DNA from: Limisphaerales bacterium | Lineage (GTDB): Bacteria > Verrucomicrobiota > Verrucomicrobiia > Limisphaerales > SXTU01 | Assembly: GCA_009773355.1 (NCBI GenBank) | Contig: WRPG01000025.1 | Span: 1-63,958 of the forward strand | Length of the DNA: 63,958 nucleotides | Direction of reading: 5' to 3' | In this document: piece after piece, positions 36,951 to 45,486 of the stretch | How the letters are laid out: every line of letters starts with the position of its first letter | Position numbering within the stretch: the stretch's first letter is position 1 | Notes under the pieces: generated by a model | The model's input: only the letters and a program-made list of their open reading frames with translations | What the model was told of the DNA's origin: nothing | Database searches by the model: none | Program-made: the position numbers and the translations under genes

Positions 36951-39719
36951 TCAATGCCGCCGCATCGAAAGCTGGTGGTTCACGCGTTTGGTCTGCGCGT
37001 ATTCCAGCGGCGGCAGGTCGGTGAGCGTCGGCGAGTCCGTCTCGCGGAGGATCGCCTTCGCGCGGTCTTTCAACGCTTCCCAGCGCGGCCATTCCAGGTC
37101 GGGCGCGTGGGCGATCTGCCGCAGCACGCTGCGCCACTCGATGATCATCCGGTCAATGTCCCCGATGCCCAGGAAGTCCGTCGTCCAGCCGTTCTTGCCC
37201 AGCGGATCGCGATGCACGTCCGCCGCGATCTCCTCCGCGCCCGCGCCGTATTCGGGCGGCACGCCTTGATCGAGGTAGCCGGTGAAGGTCTGCGGGCCGA
37301 ACAGCCGCCGGCACGCCAGCGCGATGCGTCCGTCCCAGCGCGCGTCGCCCTTCGCGAAGCGGTGCCCCGCATGCAGGTTTGCGAGTTCGTAACTCAGCTC
37401 CTCGATGGACAGCGACTCATCCTCCAGCGCCGCCGCGACCGCGAGGCCGTCGCCGGAGTGGAAGAAGCTCACGATGCGCCCGCGCCGCGTCGGCACGCCC
37501 GCCGCGTCCACGAGGCCGAGCCGCCGCCAGATGGTCGCGACACCGGTGCCGGTGGGGAGCTGCTTGCACAGCGGCACGCACGGGCAGCGTGAGCAAGCCT
37601 CGGGGAAGACCTCGCGTTCCGGCGGCTTCCAGAGCGCGACGCCGTGGGTGTCCACGCAGGCCTTGAGCGTGAGCTGTCCGAGGGCGACCACCGCGCGCAC
37701 GGGGCCGAGGCCGACCTCCGGCACATGCTCGGCGAACTCGTCCTTCAACCGCGTCGCCTTCGGATACTCGAGGGCCACCACGGGCGTCTTCTCGGATGCG
37801 AAACGGTTTTCCAGCACGGGCACGACGTGCTCGCGCCAGGCGGCCAAGGAGACCTGCCGCGCACCCCAATTCGTGAACTTCCGCACCCACTTCGCGAGCA
37901 GGATTTGCTGGCCGTTCAACACGTCCGCCACCGCGAGCGAGCGGGCGAACGTGCCGTCGGACAACTGCACCAATGTCCCGCCCTCGCCAAGTTTCTCGAC
38001 CGCCGCTTCTACCATGAGCGCAGGGCGGAGGTGGACTCGCGCGCCGGTAGGGCCGACCTGCAGGTCGGCCTCCCCCGCGTCAGCGAGCGAAGCGATGCGA
38101 GCGCTGTCTTCCGAATCCGCCGAGCCGCCGACATCGCTTCGCTTGTCGGCAGGGAGGACGCGCGGCAGCGCGTCCCTACCAGCGTCGGGTGGCAGAGCGC
38201 GTTTCGGCAGCACATCCGCCGTCGTCGCGCGCCGCTTGGTTGCCACCGGCCCGCTCATCTTCAGCATGGCCAGCACGCCTTCGCCCAGCGGCTCCATCAC
38301 CTGCACCTGCGACGCCGGCACATCCTTGAGCGCGGGCCACGTCTCCCATTCGCCCCGGCTGTTGAGGAACTGCCGCACCATCTTGCGGACGTGGCGCGCC
38401 CGTTCGCCGTCGGTCTTGAGGCCGCAGGGGGTGTCGGGATTCTTCAGCGCGCCCTCGACGCCAAGCAGAATCGGCTTCGTCGTGAACAGCCGCTCCTGCA
38501 CGCGCACGGCCTCGCGGAACGGGTCCAGCCCCGCCTGCGCCGCCGCGCCCATGATGCCCAGCAGCGCGCTCCAGTCCACGAGGCCCGACCGCGCGAGAAA
38601 CGCCGGGCGTCCGTCCAGCAGCCGGATGCCGTTCGCCGACACCAGCACGTAGCCGATCTCATCAATGCCCCGCCGCCCCGCGCGGCCGAACATCTGCAAA
38701 ATCTCATCCGGTCGGATGGGAATCTCGACGCCGTCGCGCCGATACGATGCCGCTGCGAGCGCGACACTGCGCAAAGAGAAGTTAATCCCCGCCGCCAACC
38801 CCATCGTCGCGACCACGACGCGCAACTGCCCCGCCTTGGTCAGCGGCTCGACGACGCCCGCCCGCGCGCCGTAGCTCATGCCGCTGTGGTGATAGGCCAC
38901 TCGACAGCGCAGCATCCGCGCGACCTTCTCGCCGACGAGCGACTTCTGCTCGGTCGTGAGCGTGAGCGGATTCGGGTTCGGGAGAAAGCGCGCGAGTTCG
39001 CCGGCCAGGGCTTCCGTCTCCTTGCGGCGCGGCGCGAAAATCAGCACCGGCCCCAGGTCATCCGCCAGCGCCTTCGCCACCAGGCGCGGCCAGTAGCCTT
39101 TCACCTCGCTGGGGACATGGACGCTCAGGTCGTTGGCGTGAACTTCCTCCAGCGGCACGGGCCGGTGCAGGTGCCGCACGAGTTGCGCCTTGCGCCCGAG
39201 CCGTTCCAGCCATTTCACGATGTGGTGCGGATTCTCGACGCTGCCGCTCAGGAGCAGCAGGCGCGTCTGCGGCGGAGCCATCGCGATGGCCAGCTCGTAG
39301 TTCAAACCCCGGTCGCCGTCCGCGAGCATCTGATACTCGTCAATCACCAGCAGCGCCGGGCCGTCGCCACGAATGAGCCGGTATTTCTGCGTCTCCAGCG
39401 TGGCGACCAGGATGGGCGCGTCGAGGTTCTCGCTCAGGTCACCGGTCGCGATGCCAACGTGCCAGCCGCGCGCGCGCCACTCGGCGAGCTTGTCGTTCGC
39501 GAGCGCACGCGTGGGCACGGTGTAAATGGCCTGCCCGTGCGGCTTGCCGAAATTCGACCACAGCTCGAAGACGAGCGTCTTGCCCGAGCCGGTCGGCGCG
39601 TGAACGACCACGTCCTTGCCCGCGCGCAACGCGGTGACGGCCTGCTGCTGCCACAGGTCAGGGACCGTGACTTGGTTGAAGGCCGGCTGGGCGGCGGATT
39701 GTTCCTCGTGGGAAGACAC
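36951..39719 (-). CDS. SKI2-like DEAD/DEAH-box helicase
   Basis: 922-residue superfamily 2 helicase. Walker A is APTGSGKT (residues 41-48), motif II is DEYQ (127-130) instead of DExH, and motif VI is QMFGRAGRRG near residue 350. The helicase core and the following winged-helix-like region resemble SKI2/MTR4-type enzymes, some of which act in RNA turnover or DNA repair. A cysteine cluster EACSRCPCVPLCKQL lies near residue 710 and may bind zinc or an Fe-S cluster. A palindromic element of 135 bp encodes residues 514-558 in frame. Both this insert and the motif II variant need attention if activity is to be predicted. Start ATG 39719. Confidence 0.87.
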   Translation of the reverse strand: MSSHEEQSAAQPAFNQVTVPDLWQQQAVTALRAGKDVVVHAPTGSGKTLVFELWSNFGKPHGQAIYTVPTRALANDKLAEWRARGWHVGIATGDLSENLDAPILVATLETQKYRLIRGDGPALLVIDEYQMLADGDRGLNYELAIAMAPPQTRLLLLSGSVENPHHIVKWLERLGRKAQLVRHLHRPVPLEEVHANDLSVHVPSEVKGYWPRLVAKALADDLGPVLIFAPRRKETEALAGELARFLPNPNPLTLTTEQKSLVGEKVARMLRCRVAYHHSGMSYGARAGVVEPLTKAGQLRVVVATMGLAAGINFSLRSVALAAASYRRDGVEIPIRPDEILQMFGRAGRRGIDEIGYVLVSANGIRLLDGRPAFLARSGLVDWSALLGIMGAAAQAGLDPFREAVRVQERLFTTKPILLGVEGALKNPDTPCGLKTDGERARHVRKMVRQFLNSRGEWETWPALKDVPASQVQVMEPLGEGVLAMLKMSGPVATKRRATTADVLPKRALPPDAGRDALPRVLPADKRSDVGGSADSEDSARIASLADAGEADLQVGPTGARVHLRPALMVEAAVEKLGEGGTLVQLSDGTFARSLAVADVLNGQQILLAKWVRKFTNWGARQVSLAAWREHVVPVLENRFASEKTPVVALEYPKATRLKDEFAEHVPEVGLGPVRAVVALGQLTLKACVDTHGVALWKPPEREVFPEACSRCPCVPLCKQLPTGTGVATIWRRLGLVDAAGVPTRRGRIVSFFHSGDGLAVAAALEDESLSIEELSYELANLHAGHRFAKGDARWDGRIALACRRLFGPQTFTGYLDQGVPPEYGAGAEEIAADVHRDPLGKNGWTTDFLGIGDIDRMIIEWRSVLRQIAHAPDLEWPRWEALKDRAKAILRETDSPTLTDLPPLEYAQTKRVNHQLSMRRH
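38046..38180. repeat. GGTAGGG...CCCTACC composite palindrome, copy 3, in helicase
   Basis: 135 bp, exactly 45 codons, bracketed by GGTAGGG (38046-38052) and CCCTACC (38174-38180). It holds three hairpins: the perfect 20-base palindrome GGCCGACCTGCAGGTCGGCC (38051-38070); AGCGAAGCGATG (38086-38097) with its complement (38132-38143); and GGACGCG-CGGCAG-CGCGTCC (38156-38175). Confidence 0.93.
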
Positions 39720-39920
39720 GGCGCGACGATAGGCGAAGCGCGCGAAACAGGAACGGCATTTCTTCCTTCCTTGATCGCCACCCTGGTCATTCTCCTGCGC
39801 GCCGGCAGCGTGACCCCGCGAGGCGGAGCCGGGTCAAGTGGGCCAATCCCAGCACCGGACAGCAATCCCGGCTCCCGGTCGTCAGCCGCGAGAAGGCACC
39901 GCGGCACCGCAACCGCACGG

Positions 39921-41297
39921 TCATTGCTGCGCAGGCGGGGCCGTGACCGGCGCGGGATTGCGGAAGAGCGCGAGGAACACCAGCATGATGATGCCGGCGA
40001 AGATGGCGGGCTTGCCCCAGAGCGGCTTCCACTCGATGGCCTTCAGCTCGGCCTTGCGCGCGGCGGCCTTCTCCTCGTTGACCTGCTTGAGCGAGGCTTC
40101 CAGCGCGGGCTTGGCGGCGGCTTCGGCCTTGGCCAGAGCTTCGCTAAGTTTGCCGGCTTCCTCGGCCTTCGCCTTCACGATGACGGCCTGGGCCTTGGAG
40201 GCGTCGGTGGTGTGCTGGGCCTCGATTTTGCCGGCGACCTGCGCGCCGACGAACATGCCGAGGCCGAGCGTGAACAGCACCAACATGCCCTGGGCCTGTG
40301 CACGGATTTCCTTGGGCGCGACCTGGTCGGTGTAAATCTGGCCGGTCACGAAGAAGAAGTCGTAGCAGATGCCGTGAAGCAGGATGCCGGTGGTGATCAT
40401 CCAGGCGACTTCGTCCGGCGCGCCGACGGCGAACAGGCCGTAGCGCGTGACCCATGCCAACATGCCGACAGCGAGCATCCACTTCACGCCGAGCCGCGCG
40501 AAGAAGAAGGGCATCACGAGCATGAAGAAGATTTCGGACATCTGCCCGTAGCTCATGGTCTGGCCGATGGGCAGGCCGCCCATTTCCACGATGCGGCTGG
40601 TAATCATGTAGTAGAACGCCAGCGGGATGCAGATGAGCGTCGAGGAAGCCATGAAGATGAGATAGCTGCGGTTGGTGAGGAGCAGCTTGAGCGCCTCGAA
40701 CCCGAGAATCTGGCCGACGCTCACCGGCCCGCTCGCGGTGGGCGGCGTGTGCGGCAGCGCGAAGCTCAGGAGACCGAGCAACACGCCTGAGCCGATGGTC
40801 AGGTGGAACATGTTGATTGAGGTGTCGGCCTTGAGCTGAGTGAGCGTCAGGCCCGCCGCGATCCACCCGATGGTGCCCAGCACGCGGATGCCGGGGAATT
40901 CCTTCTCCGGGTTGGTCATGCACTTCATGGCGATGGTGTTGGTCAGCGCCAGCGTGGGATAGTATGTCATCATGTGCGCGAAGAACATGGTGTTGATCGC
41001 GCTGGGTGACGGGTTCGCGCCGCCCATCAGCGTCGTGGCGTAATACATGAAGCCCGCGCCCAGCAGATGCATCACGCCCATGACCACCTGCGCCGGGAAG
41101 AAGCGGTCGGCGATCATGCCCACGAAGAACGGCGCGATCATGCCCGCGATGGGCCCGACGGAATACATCGTGCCGAAATCCTCCGCCTTGAAGCCGATGG
41201 TCGAGAGGTAGTTCGGTCCCGTCACATACCAAGACCCCCAGATGAAGAACTGGAGGAACATCATGACGGAAAGCAGGAGGCGGTGCTGAAAGCTCAT
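39921..41297 (-). CDS. MFS transporter of the nucleoside:H+ symporter family
   Basis: 458 residues with about twelve membrane helices. The N-terminus ([20 protein letters not shown]) and overall pattern match the NupG/XapB nucleoside:H+ symporter family of inner-membrane permeases. An unusual feature is a charged, Ala/Lys/Glu-rich segment of about 65 residues between the last two helices (roughly residues 370-430), predicted as a coiled coil on one face of the membrane. The substrate may be a nucleoside or a related sugar compound. ATG 41297. The 201 bases before the helicase gene contain no gene. Confidence 0.87.
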   Translation of the reverse strand: MSFQHRLLLSVMMFLQFFIWGSWYVTGPNYLSTIGFKAEDFGTMYSVGPIAGMIAPFFVGMIADRFFPAQVVMGVMHLLGAGFMYYATTLMGGANPSPSAINTMFFAHMMTYYPTLALTNTIAMKCMTNPEKEFPGIRVLGTIGWIAAGLTLTQLKADTSINMFHLTIGSGVLLGLLSFALPHTPPTASGPVSVGQILGFEALKLLLTNRSYLIFMASSTLICIPLAFYYMITSRIVEMGGLPIGQTMSYGQMSEIFFMLVMPFFFARLGVKWMLAVGMLAWVTRYGLFAVGAPDEVAWMITTGILLHGICYDFFFVTGQIYTDQVAPKEIRAQAQGMLVLFTLGLGMFVGAQVAGKIEAQHTTDASKAQAVIVKAKAEEAGKLSEALAKAEAAAKPALEASLKQVNEEKAAARKAELKAIEWKPLWGKPAIFAGIIMLVFLALFRNPAPVTAPPAQQ

Positions 41298-41418
41298 AGA
41301 TTTCGGGCGACGCTAGGGAAAGTGACGCGGGGCGGCAAGTGCGGAAATCAGTCCGCCGCGAGCTGGAACGCAAGAAAAGCAGTGGCGTCCAGCAGGTTCA
41401 ACCGGTAGAATAAACCCT

Positions 41419-41446
41419 TTGACAGCGAGGAAATCGCGAGTAACAA
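41419..41446 (+). promoter_or_regulatory. Candidate promoter of the sulfate-assimilation operon
   Basis: TTGACA at 41419-41424 and TAACAA at 41441-41446, with a 16-base spacer, lie 23 bases before the cysI start codon. The stretch is the most AT-rich part of this spacer. The overlapping palindrome ACAATTGT and the small stem GCGA-GGAAA-TCGC could take part in regulation. No known sulfur riboswitch is recognised here. Confidence 0.4.
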
Positions 41447-41468
41447 TTGTAAGGTCATCAATTCACTT

Positions 41469-43151
41469 ATGATTACGACAGAGACGACGCCAAAGCTGAC
41501 CCACAACGAGGTCATCAAGGACGCCATTCCCACCTTGGCTGGCAACATCGCAGCCACCGTCGCGTCCGGCTCGGACCAGTTTTCCGCCGACGACCAGCAG
41601 TTCATCAAGTTCCACGGCATCTACCAGCAGGACGACCGCGACCTGCGCAAGACCCAGAAGAAGTTCATCATGATGATTCGCGGGCGCATCCCCGGCGGCA
41701 TCATGACCCCCGCACAGTGGATCACCTTCGATGACCTCGCTTCGACTTACGGCAACAACACACTGCGCATCACCACGCGGCAAAGCATCCAGTTCCACGG
41801 CGTCGTGATGTCGGGCCTTGGACCGCTCATCAAGAAAATCAACGACTCCCTCCTCTCGACGCTCGCGGCCTGCGGCGACGTGAACCGTAACATCACCGCC
41901 TCGCCCACGCCCGCGCAAACCACCGCTCGTGCCGCGATGATTGCCGACGTGCACAAGGTAGTCGCCGCGCTCGCGCCCAAGACAAAGGCCTATCACGCCA
42001 TCTGGATTGACGGCGTGCAGCTCAACCTCGACGACCCGGCGAACAAGGACTTCGTGGATCCGCTCTACGGCAAGACCTACCTGCCGCGCAAATTCAAGAC
42101 CGCCTTCGTCCTGCCGCCGAACAACGACATGGACGTGTTCACCAACGACCTGGGCTTCATCGGCATCGTCGAGAACGGCCAGCTCGTCGGCTACAACCTC
42201 GCCGTCGGCGGTGGCATGGGCCGCAGCCACGGCCAGGTCACGACCTACCCGCGCCTCGCAGACGTATTCGGCTTCTTCAAGGCCGAGCACATTGTGGAAA
42301 TCGCCAAGGCCGTGCTGACTGTTCACCGCGATTTCGGCGACCGCACCGACCGCAAGCACGCTCGCCTCAAATACGTCGTCGCTGAGCGCGGCGTGGACTT
42401 CGTGCGTGGGGAAATCGAGCAGCGCGCCGGCATCAAGCTGGAGCCGGCCCGCGCCTACCAGTTCACCACCACCAGCGACACCTACGGCTGGCACAAGGCG
42501 ATTGACGGCACGAACTTCCTCACCCTCTTTGTCGAGACGGGCCGTGTGAAGGACGTGGACAGCCGCCGGCAGAAGACCGCGCTGCGCCGAATCGCGGAGA
42601 AGTTTGGCAACATCGAGTTCCGCCTGACCGGCAACCAAAACGTCATCCTCGCCAACGTCAGCGATGCCGACAAAGCCAACATCAACGCCGTCTTCACCGA
42701 GCATGGCGTCCGCACGGAAAACCAGACCAGCCTGCTGCACGGCAACTCGATGGCCTGCCCCGCGCTGCCCACCTGCGGCCTCGCGCTCGCCGAGAGCGAA
42801 CGCGCCCTGCCCGGCCTTGTGGACCGCATCGAGAAGCTCTGCGGCGACCTCGGCCTCGGCGCGGAGGAGATCGTCATCCGCTCCACTGGCTGCCCGAACG
42901 GCTGCGCGCGTCCCTACATGGCGGAGATTGCCTTTGTCGGCAAAGCGCCTGGCCGCTACCAGCTCTGGCTCGGCGGCAACGCCTCCGGCACGCGCCTCAA
43001 CAAGCTGTTCAAGGACGTGCTCAAGGAAGCCGAACTGGAGAGCGAACTCCGCCCGCTGCTCGCTCGCTTCGCGAAGGAGCGGAATGCCGGCGAGCGCTTC
43101 GGCGACTGGTGCGAGCGGGTGTTGCTCAAAGAAACGGCCTCGACGAATTGA
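41469..43151 (+). CDS. cysI: Sulfite reductase hemoprotein (nitrite/sulfite reductase family)
   Basis: 560 residues. Siroheme and 4Fe-4S ligands are seen in SMACPALPTCGLALAESE near residue 430 and STGCPNGCARPYMAEI near residue 475. The siroheme-binding arginines fall in TRQSIQFHGV. The form TGCPNGC with the CysI-type spacing supports reduction of sulfite to sulfide in the cytoplasm, although nitrite cannot be excluded by sequence alone. Its electron donor (a CysJ flavoprotein or ferredoxin) is not encoded nearby. It is the first gene of a six-gene run with cysH, cysD and cysN, which makes the sulfite role much more likely. Confidence 0.93.
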   Translation: MITTETTPKLTHNEVIKDAIPTLAGNIAATVASGSDQFSADDQQFIKFHGIYQQDDRDLRKTQKKFIMMIRGRIPGGIMTPAQWITFDDLASTYGNNTLRITTRQSIQFHGVVMSGLGPLIKKINDSLLSTLAACGDVNRNITASPTPAQTTARAAMIADVHKVVAALAPKTKAYHAIWIDGVQLNLDDPANKDFVDPLYGKTYLPRKFKTAFVLPPNNDMDVFTNDLGFIGIVENGQLVGYNLAVGGGMGRSHGQVTTYPRLADVFGFFKAEHIVEIAKAVLTVHRDFGDRTDRKHARLKYVVAERGVDFVRGEIEQRAGIKLEPARAYQFTTTSDTYGWHKAIDGTNFLTLFVETGRVKDVDSRRQKTALRRIAEKFGNIEFRLTGNQNVILANVSDADKANINAVFTEHGVRTENQTSLLHGNSMACPALPTCGLALAESERALPGLVDRIEKLCGDLGLGAEEIVIRSTGCPNGCARPYMAEIAFVGKAPGRYQLWLGGNASGTRLNKLFKDVLKEAELESELRPLLARFAKERNAGERFGDWCERVLLKETASTN

Positions 43152-43190
43152 ACTTCGTTTCCACCGAAGTTTGACCGGACCTCTCCTCGC

Positions 43191-43421
43191 ATGGCCGAAG
43201 AAAAGCATTACCGCAGCCTCGTCAAAGCTGTCTCCTGGCGCATCACCGGGACGCTCGACACCATCCTGATTTCCTGGCTCATCACTGGCCAGATGAAGTG
43301 GGCGTTGAGCATCGGCTTTGTCGAGCTGTTCACCAAGATTGCCCTCTACTACGTTCACGAGCGCATCTGGAACCGGCTCGACTTCGGCCGTGTGAAGGCC
43401 AAGGACGATTTCGACATTTAA
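43191..43421 (+). CDS. DUF2061 small membrane protein
   Basis: 76 residues, two hydrophobic segments, with the DUF2061 pattern SLVKAVSWRITGTLDTILISW and KIALYYVHERIWNRL. Function unknown. DUF2061 genes recur beside sulfate-assimilation genes in several bacteria, and here one lies 39 bases after cysI and 17 bases before cysH, so a membrane role in sulfur uptake or export is a reasonable guess. ATG at 43191. Confidence 0.9.
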   Translation: MAEEKHYRSLVKAVSWRITGTLDTILISWLITGQMKWALSIGFVELFTKIALYYVHERIWNRLDFGRVKAKDDFDI

Positions 43422-43438
43422 CCACGCTTGCCCACAGC

Positions 43439-44107
43439 ATGACCCCCGGACAAATCACCCAAGCCAACGCCGCCCTGCGCGGCAAGTCCGCGCTCGAAGT
43501 CGTGCAATGGGCCATCGCCCAAGCCGGCGGTCGCGCCATCGTCTCGACAAACTTCCGGCCTTACGAGGCCGTCATCCTCCACCTCGTCACGCAAGTGCAG
43601 CCGGACATCCCGGTGCTCTGGGTGGATCACGGCTACAACCGCGCCGCCACTTACCGGCACGCCGAGCAGCTCAGGTCGCAGCTCAAGCTCAACATCAAAG
43701 CTTTCGTTCCCAAGCTCACCGCCGCGCACTACGACGCCGTCCACGGCGGCATGCCCGAGCCGACGCCGGAGAACGAGGAGCGCATCAAGGCCTTCAGCAC
43801 CGTGATGAAGCTAGAACCCTTCCAGCGCGGCATGAAGGAACTCGCGCCCACCGTCTGGCTCACCGCGCTGCGCAAAGTCCAGAACCCGAACCGCGCCGGC
43901 CTCGACATCGTTTCGCCCGACGGCAATTTCAACTCGCTCAAAGTCAGCCCCGTCTTCCACTGGTCCGACGCTGAGATGGAAGTGTATCTCAAGCAGCAAA
44001 ACCTCCCGAACGAGTGGGATTATTTCGACCCAGCCAAGGCGGACGAGAAGCGCGAGTGCGGCCTCCACGCGGCGTGGGGTGGAAAGGCGGTTGAAGGGAA
44101 TAGGTGA
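43439..44107 (+). CDS. cysH: Phosphoadenylyl-sulfate reductase
   Basis: 222 residues. CysH reduces PAPS (or APS) to sulfite using thioredoxin. The nucleotide-binding start (AIVSTNFRPYEAVILHLV) and the catalytic cysteine in ECGLH (Cys207) are present. The paired CC...CC motif that binds 4Fe-4S in APS reductases is absent, which points to the PAPS type. After ECGLH the protein ends with about 13 residues, the last of which (EGNR and the TGA stop) are encoded by the left inverted repeat of the element at 44095-44535. Thus the element was inserted at the very end of cysH and replaced its stop codon. Confidence 0.92.
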   Translation: MTPGQITQANAALRGKSALEVVQWAIAQAGGRAIVSTNFRPYEAVILHLVTQVQPDIPVLWVDHGYNRAATYRHAEQLRSQLKLNIKAFVPKLTAAHYDAVHGGMPEPTPENEERIKAFSTVMKLEPFQRGMKELAPTVWLTALRKVQNPNRAGLDIVSPDGNFNSLKVSPVFHWSDAEMEVYLKQQNLPNEWDYFDPAKADEKRECGLHAAWGGKAVEGNR

Positions 44108-44535
44108 TGGGGAATAGGGAATAGGGTGCGATGGCGACGCCACAGACATTTGAGGACACGGAAGCGTGGAAGGCAGCGCGTGTGCTTACGCAGAAGGTTT
44201 ACACCCTGTGTCGCCGCGAGCCGCTGGCGCGTGATTTTGGACTTTGTGACCAGTTGCGCCGGGCGGCTGTCTCGGTGATGAACAATCTGGCGGAAGGCTG
44301 GGAAAGCATCCACTTGGCCGAGAAGAAACAGGCTTACAACTACGCGCGCCGTTCCTGCGGCGAAGTTCGCTCCATGACCTACGTGATGCTCGACAACCAC
44401 TTCATCACCGCTCCCGAACAACTCGAATTCCTCACCCACTGCAAATTCACCGGCAAACTCATCACCGGCCTCATTCATTCCGTAGACCGACGCTGACCGC
44501 AAACCCTATTCCCCATTCCCCATCACCTATTCCCT
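44095..44535. mobile_element. IR-flanked four-helix-bundle element inside the cys operon
   Basis: 441 bp. Inverted repeats 44095-44127 and 44503-44535 match at 32 of 33 positions and each is made of four heptads of GGGAATA type (one reads GGTGATG). They enclose a single gene with almost no spare DNA (3 bases before its ATG, 6 after its stop). The left repeat supplies the stop codon of cysH; the right repeat ends one base before the cysD start codon. As RNA, the repeats would pair into a 33-bp stem closing the gene as a loop, the layout of 23S rRNA intervening sequences. No transposase is present and no target-site duplication is evident. Confidence 0.9.
44131..44496 (+). CDS. Four-helix-bundle protein (23S rRNA IVS / Avd-like family)
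   Basis: 121 residues. The family core is plain: WKAARVLTQKVYTLC, FGLCDQLRRAAVSVMNNLAEG and NYARRSCGEVRSMTYVMLDN. These four-helix-bundle proteins were first seen encoded in intervening sequences of 23S rRNA genes and are related to Avd of diversity-generating retroelements; they form pentameric barrels and bind nucleic acid. The biochemical role is unknown. Here the gene is neither in rRNA nor beside a reverse transcriptase but sits alone between long inverted repeats in the cysH-cysD junction, in the same direction as the operon. No ribosome-binding site other than the repeat itself precedes the ATG. Confidence 0.95.
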   Translation: MATPQTFEDTEAWKAARVLTQKVYTLCRREPLARDFGLCDQLRRAAVSVMNNLAEGWESIHLAEKKQAYNYARRSCGEVRSMTYVMLDNHFITAPEQLEFLTHCKFTGKLITGLIHSVDRR

Positions 44536-44536
44536 C

Positions 44537-45475
44537 ATGTCTTCGTATCACCTAGACCACCTTCAATACTTGGAAACCGAAGCGATTCACATCATGCGTG
44601 AAGTCGCCGCCGAGTTCGAGCGGCCCGCCGTTCTCTTCTCCGGCGGCAAGGACTCCATCTGCATCCTGCGACTTGCGGAGAAGGCCTTCCGCCCGTCGGA
44701 CATTCCGATGCCGTTCCTGAACGTCGAGACCGGCCACGAGTTTCCGGAGTTGATTGAGTTCCGAGACCGCCGCGCCAAGCAGCTCGGCGCGAAGCTCATC
44801 GTCCGCACCGTGGAAGAGGCATTCGCGAAGGGCATTGCACATCCGACGCCCGGCCAGATCAGCCGCAACCAGCTCCAGATTCCCGTGCTGCTGGGCGCGA
44901 TTGAAGAGTTCCGCTTCGACTGCTGCATCGGCGGCGCGCGCCGCGACGAGGAGAAAGCCCGCGCCAAGGAACGCTTCTTCAGCTTCCGCGACGCCTTCGG
45001 CCAGTGGGACCCGAAAAACCAGCGCCCCGAAATCTGGAACCTCTACAACGCCCGCGTGAACCCCGGCGAAAACATGAGGGTCTTCCCGCTCTCGAACTGG
45101 ACCGAGATGGACGTGTGGGAATACATCCAGCGCGAGAAGCTGGAGGTGCCGAACATCTACTTCAGCCACGAGCGTGAATGCTTCCGGCGCGGCGGCCAAT
45201 GGCTCCCCCTCCCGCCTCCGCACACCGACGCTGGCAAACCCGACCCCTACGCCGGCGCGCGCCCGACCGCGAAGGAGCCGGCGAAGAAAATGGTCTGCCG
45301 CGTCCGCACCATCGCCGACATGATTAGCACCGGCATGATCGAAAGCCCTGCCGACAACGTGACCGACATCATCCGCGAAGTCGCCGCCGCCCGCGTCACC
45401 GAGCGCGGCACCCGCGCCGACGACAAGGCCAGCGAAGCCGCGATGGAAGACCGCAAGAAGGCCGGTTACTTTTGA
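44537..45475 (+). CDS. cysD: Sulfate adenylyltransferase small subunit
   Basis: 312 residues. ATP-pyrophosphatase loop SGGKDSICILRLAEKAF near residue 35, then RRDEEKARAKERFFSFRD and the MDVWEYIQREKLEVPNIYFSH motif. With CysN it makes APS from sulfate and ATP in the cytoplasm. The start codon follows the right inverted repeat of the IVS-like element by one base, so the natural ribosome-binding region has been replaced by repeat sequence (TATTCCCTC). Translation of cysD may therefore depend on the element. cysN starts 11 bases after its stop. Confidence 0.96.
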   Translation: MSSYHLDHLQYLETEAIHIMREVAAEFERPAVLFSGGKDSICILRLAEKAFRPSDIPMPFLNVETGHEFPELIEFRDRRAKQLGAKLIVRTVEEAFAKGIAHPTPGQISRNQLQIPVLLGAIEEFRFDCCIGGARRDEEKARAKERFFSFRDAFGQWDPKNQRPEIWNLYNARVNPGENMRVFPLSNWTEMDVWEYIQREKLEVPNIYFSHERECFRRGGQWLPLPPPHTDAGKPDPYAGARPTAKEPAKKMVCRVRTIADMISTGMIESPADNVTDIIREVAAARVTERGTRADDKASEAAMEDRKKAGYF

Positions 45476-45486
45476 ATCACCCCACC

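Noticed and set aside
39720-39920. Small gene or RNA between helicase and transporter
   Set aside because: No convincing frame, conserved motif or stable structure; treated as empty spacer.
37644-40790. 1048-residue plus-strand open frame
   Set aside because: Opposite the helicase and transporter genes and crosses their boundary; no recognisable motif.
41298-41468. SAM or other sulfur riboswitch before cysI
   Set aside because: No recognisable aptamer core; only a promoter-like pair and a short stem are visible.
44095-44535. Diversity-generating retroelement around the Avd-like gene
   Set aside because: No reverse transcriptase, template repeat or variable repeat is seen in the neighbourhood.
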